The notes under the pieces are model-generated. The model searched no databases and was not told where the DNA came from. It saw only the letters and a list, made by a program, of their open reading frames with translations. Of a DNA stretch of 64,000 nt, positions 61,119-64,000 are shown piece by piece (position 1 is the first letter of the stretch; each line of letters starts with the position of its first letter). The position numbers and the translations under genes are program-made. The stretch is from Yarrowia lipolytica (Eukaryota; Ascomycota; Dipodascomycetes; Dipodascales). The stretch is taken from contig NC_090774.1 of the NCBI RefSeq assembly GCF_001761485.1, forward strand, positions 3,038,001 through 3,102,000, read 5' to 3'.

Positions 61119-62563
61119 ATAATTTGTTATCATTTGACCTATGGGATATTGGAAGGCGTGGCTTAGCTGAGGGGAACTGACAGGTGATGGACCAGCTGTC
61201 TCTCTGTCTCTCAGTCGGCTATTACTGTACTCAGTCTTCTACAATTTGAGGCAAACGTATAGAAGTGTTTGGTCTTGCTGCCAACATGCGCAATGCGAGC
61301 ATTGGAATGTACAAAAGGTGAGAGTGATGGTGCGTGACAACTGTTGCTTTGGAATGAGGATGGAAGAGAGACTGTCATCTGTGGATCTGTGTCTTGTGAC
61401 TACTATTACAGGGCAGGTATAATGATGTCCTTAGTAAAACAAGTGCTTGTGATGTTTCAATTCATTTATTACGTCTGTTCCACTTAGCCGCACTTTGTCT
61501 GCTAATCTCCATGTGTATATCGTCGATAGACTTTGTACAGTGCTGCATATGTGGAACGCGAAGAGATGCAACGGGTCTTCGATTGGCAGCAAAGGCCTGC
61601 CGAAAATGAAAACAAATGCAACAAGGATCAGATTGGACGACGGAAGACTGAAATTAATGGTTCAGCTCCTGTACGGGTACTTGTCATACTGTACAAGTAG
61701 ATAGACACATCTCGGTTATTTCAAAATGTTGATTCACCAATAGAACATGAAAAATACGACGTTCCTCTTGCTCCAGTTGCTACTTGCACCATTACGTGTC
61801 ATTCCCAAAATAGCACCGGGCGCTACTTGTACCGGTACGAGTAGGTCGTAGCATCATTTCACGAGTTGACAGTTGCCTGTTGAAGGTTGACAGCCACTCC
61901 TTGTATGAAGGCAAAACCCCAACTAAGCAGAGTAGTCTCCAGAAGCGTAAAGATGGTTTCAATGTGGGGCAGCAGCCAGAAGGGGTATTCGGACCGGTGT
62001 AGTTGAGAATAAGAGCAGATAGATGCTACTAGAGGGAATCAATCGACTCTCCTACACCAGCTTTTTATTCCACGTGACTTTCTTTTTTCGCTTAGACAAA
62101 CCACCCACACTTACTCCTCGGCCTTTCACTAACTCCAAAACTCCTTGCTTTCTTCGCATCGGAGTTGGGCGCACAGCTGCACGTCACTCACGCCATGCCC
62201 AACATGCGTCAACAATGGAATGTACCGAGGTGTGGGAGAAAAATGTCAATGAATTGCTTGTATTTCGCCTTACACCCGGAAAAAAAACACCACAAAGTCC
62301 TGGAATCACATCCTTACCACTCCCACGATATCTCTCGTGTTCAACTTTCTCTGTAGTCTATCTGTCTTTAACGCTAACGTCCAACTCTAGAACAGGTGCG
62401 GTACCTCTTTTACAGATTCAATACACCTGGAACTCTAACGTTATGCCAGAGCCTAATTCGCGTCGTGTCACCTTTGTATGCAGCGTGTGTTTTGTATGTT
62501 ATTTGTGTGTTTAAACATGAGCCATGTCAGAAGACAAATATTGCACAGTGCGCGTTTGTAGAA

Positions 62564-62570
62564 TATATAA
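62564..62570 (+). promoter_or_regulatory. TATA box of the cell wall protein gene
   Basis: TATATAA (in gaatatataagagcg) lies about 70 bases upstream of the ATG at 62638. It rules out an in-frame ATG at 62524 as the main start, since that lies upstream of the TATA. The leader also carries CCACACTCGT twice, at 62601 and 62621. Confidence 0.7.
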
Positions 62571-62637
62571 GAGCGTAATCCGCCACTTTTCAAAAACCAA
62601 CCACACTCGTTCATACCCCCCCACACTCGTTACTATA

Positions 62638-63336
62638 ATGCAGTTCTCAGCCGTCCTCCTCGCCACCGCCGCCTCCATGGTCTCTGCCCAGCAGTTTGGC
62701 ATCATCGCCATCCGATCTGGTTCCGACATCCAGAACTCCGCCGTCTACTCCAACGGTGAGAAGCTCGTCATCGGCGGCACCTACCAGTCCACCGACTACG
62801 AGGTCAAGGACATGCTCCTCCTCGCCAACGGCAAGCCCGTTCAGTTCGGCAACGGCGCCAACATCGTCGATTCTGAGGGTGCCGGAACCCGAGATATTGA
62901 GGTCAACGGCCAGGACTACGTCTACGTCCCCAAGTTTGAGTGGACCGCCTGCCCCGCCCCCGAGGGTGCCGACTACGTCTACACTGTCGAGACCTCAAGC
63001 GTCTGCGGTGAGGCCGGCATCCCCTTCGCTCCCCGAGCCATGTACAAGGACGAGGCTGCCACTGAGGAGAAGCCCGCCGAGACTGAGGCCGCCCCCGTCG
63101 AGACCCCCGCTATCACTGAGGCTCCCGTCCCCGTCCCCACCGGAGGTGCCGTTGTCACTGCCAACTCCACCATCGTTCTCACCATCACCGACTGCGGTGA
63201 GGGTGTTGAGTGCGTCACCAAGCCTCAGCCCCAGCCTACCCAGGTTGAGGAGGCTCCCGAGCAGGCCAACGGTGCCGCTGCTCTCGGTGTCTCTGCCGGT
63301 ATTGCTGGCATCGCCGCCGTTGCTATGCTCCTCTAA
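62638..63336 (+). CDS. GPI-anchored cell wall protein
   Basis: 232 residues from the ATG at 62638. A signal peptide (MQFSAVLLATAASMVSAQQ) opens the protein. The folded domain (about 20-130) begins FGIIAIRSGSDIQNSAVYSN, a pattern seen in fungal wall proteins with one conserved exposed beta domain, with Cys pairs later (WTACPAP, SSVCGEAG). A Thr/Pro/Glu-rich stalk follows (EEKPAETEAAPVETPA). The end is a GPI signal: NGAAALGVSAGIAGIAAVAM followed by LL, with an Asn/Gly omega site. Codon bias is extreme (GCC, GTC, CTC, AAG), comparable to FBA1, so the gene should be strongly expressed. The exact family name is not known to me. Confidence 0.9.
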   Translation: MQFSAVLLATAASMVSAQQFGIIAIRSGSDIQNSAVYSNGEKLVIGGTYQSTDYEVKDMLLLANGKPVQFGNGANIVDSEGAGTRDIEVNGQDYVYVPKFEWTACPAPEGADYVYTVETSSVCGEAGIPFAPRAMYKDEAATEEKPAETEAAPVETPAITEAPVPVPTGGAVVTANSTIVLTITDCGEGVECVTKPQPQPTQVEEAPEQANGAAALGVSAGIAGIAAVAMLL

Positions 63337-64000
63337 GCGCATCTTTTTGATTTTGCTACTTAACAGAAATACCCCTTTGAAATATTATTACTAACTGTAT
63401 GAAGACCACTGTACAAGCAGAGTGATTCACAGTATGGCAACACAATTCATTAGCTGTGCATAATTACTGTATGAGTATAAAGCTCAGTTAATCTACTGTA
63501 TTTTAGTCTTGTGAAGTGTTGCTAAGGCTCATTGACCTTAGCTTATTTTGGAGTCTACTGTAGGGTGTACTGAATGTATAAGAACAGAAGAAAAGAAATC
63601 ATATCGATAGTCTACTTGTACGGTGCATTGTACACTACTGTACTTGTAGTATGAGTACGCACAGCACAAATAGACAATCGATATGATTTCTGTTAAAAGT
63701 TGCATGATATCCTTCACAAACAATACGGAGTACAAGTACATACTGTACGCGTATTTTACACATCTGATGAGCTATAAGCTTGATCTCAAGGATACAAGTA
63801 GACAAGAACAACAATGATGGTATATCCAGCAAGGTAAGTTATCTTGCCAGGTCATGACCCTTTGAATGATACTACTGCTATGGAGTCCCGATGCTGAGAT
63901 ATGTTATGGACTGGAGCTCTGGTGTCACCTACGCACGTCCACACGCTGCTTGGTCAATAAATATATTATACATTCCCACCTCTAGTCATACTTTCCATGG
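63337..64000. other. Intergenic region with fold-back element
   Basis: No gene seen to the window edge. The stretch carries a 98-bp fold-back (63594-63691) and GTAC-type motifs on either side. Confidence 0.6.
63594..63691. repeat. 98-bp fold-back element
   Basis: The left arm (63594-63624) and the reverse complement of the right arm (63661-63691) agree at 27 of 31 positions, including an unbroken outer run of 15 (AGAAATCATATCGAT). The 36-base centre contains a second, smaller inverted repeat (ACTAC/GTAGT). No target-site duplication is visible at the ends. It could be a relic of a small DNA transposon or a functional hairpin. Confidence 0.8.

Larger units (their letters stand above)
59692..62637. 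other. 2.9-kb region with a tRNA gene
   Basis: Contains tRNA-Val at 59926-59998 and, on its upstream side, a set of diverged direct repeats (60042-60343). An 18-bp perfect tandem duplication lies at 61083-61118. The end holds the promoter of the cell wall gene. Open frames at 60638-60871 and 62023-62514 have no recognisable domain. Confidence 0.55.

Noticed and set aside
62524-62637. Upstream ATG extending the cell wall protein by 38 residues
   Set aside because: It lies before the TATA box at 62564-62570 and would displace the signal peptide from the N terminus.
1-64000. LTR elements, LINEs, DNA transposons, dispersed 5S rRNA genes and CRISPR arrays
   Set aside because: I looked for reverse transcriptase and transposase motifs, long terminal repeats, 5S rRNA signature sequence and regularly spaced repeats and saw none; short solo remnants cannot be excluded by eye.

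Overview
The window looks like nuclear DNA of the yeast Yarrowia lipolytica. The coding sequence is GC-balanced and spliced genes are few. Introns have a GTGAGT or GTAAGT donor and a CTAAC branch site lying only 0-3 bases before the terminal CAG. Intergenic gaps are long (often 1-3 kb). Genes I recognise are RAC1 with its Rac-diagnostic Trp56, the alkane P450 ALK1, and FBA1 with its 102-bp intron. From memory, ALK1 and FBA1 are neighbours on Y. lipolytica chromosome E; I could not check this. No rRNA, CRISPR array or transposon was recognised.

Layout. 0.6-12.9 kb: NMN adenylyltransferase (-), an F-box-like protein (+), a TPR/J-domain co-chaperone (-), the INO80 subunit IES6 (-), guanine deaminase (-) with a striking palindrome upstream, and a small helical protein (+). 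13-26.8 kb: a 36-residue candidate microprotein with its own TATA box, the checkpoint mediator MRC1 with an MCB site upstream, a secreted aspartic protease, a 750-residue uncharacterised fungal protein, and the three-exon RAC1. 27-41 kb: a serine palmitoyltransferase small-subunit-like protein, the nucleolar RNA-binding protein NOP6, a GT34 mannosyltransferase (MNN10/MNN11 type), the spliced ILM1, and the SWI/SNF subunit SWI1. 41-54 kb: ALK1 (-) with an alkane-responsive element, a 7.1-kb stretch with no recognisable gene, FBA1, and a BAP31-like ER protein. 54-64 kb: DUS3 and DUS4 fired divergently from a 180-bp gap, VMS1, tRNA-Val(CAC), and a GPI-type cell wall protein.

Most genes are unrelated housekeeping loci, as usual in yeasts. 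The one cluster with a shared theme is at 54.4-60 kb: two tRNA dihydrouridine synthases in divergent orientation, then VMS1 (release of stalled nascent chains from tRNA), then a tRNA gene. Sphingolipid, ER, Golgi and cell-wall functions also recur (SPT small subunit, BAP31, ILM1, MNN10, GPI protein, protease) but are scattered.

The unexplained signal lies in the non-coding DNA. Short GTAC-centred motifs (TACTTGTA/TACAAGTA, GTACGAGTAC, TACAGTAC) recur densely in the gaps, and several strong inverted repeats occur, notably a 98-bp fold-back at 63.6 kb and a bulged hairpin at 4.2 kb. I did not find an obviously new multi-gene system. The best leads are the fold-back elements, the microprotein, the DUS3/DUS4 shared promoter, and VMS1 with a decayed zinc finger.
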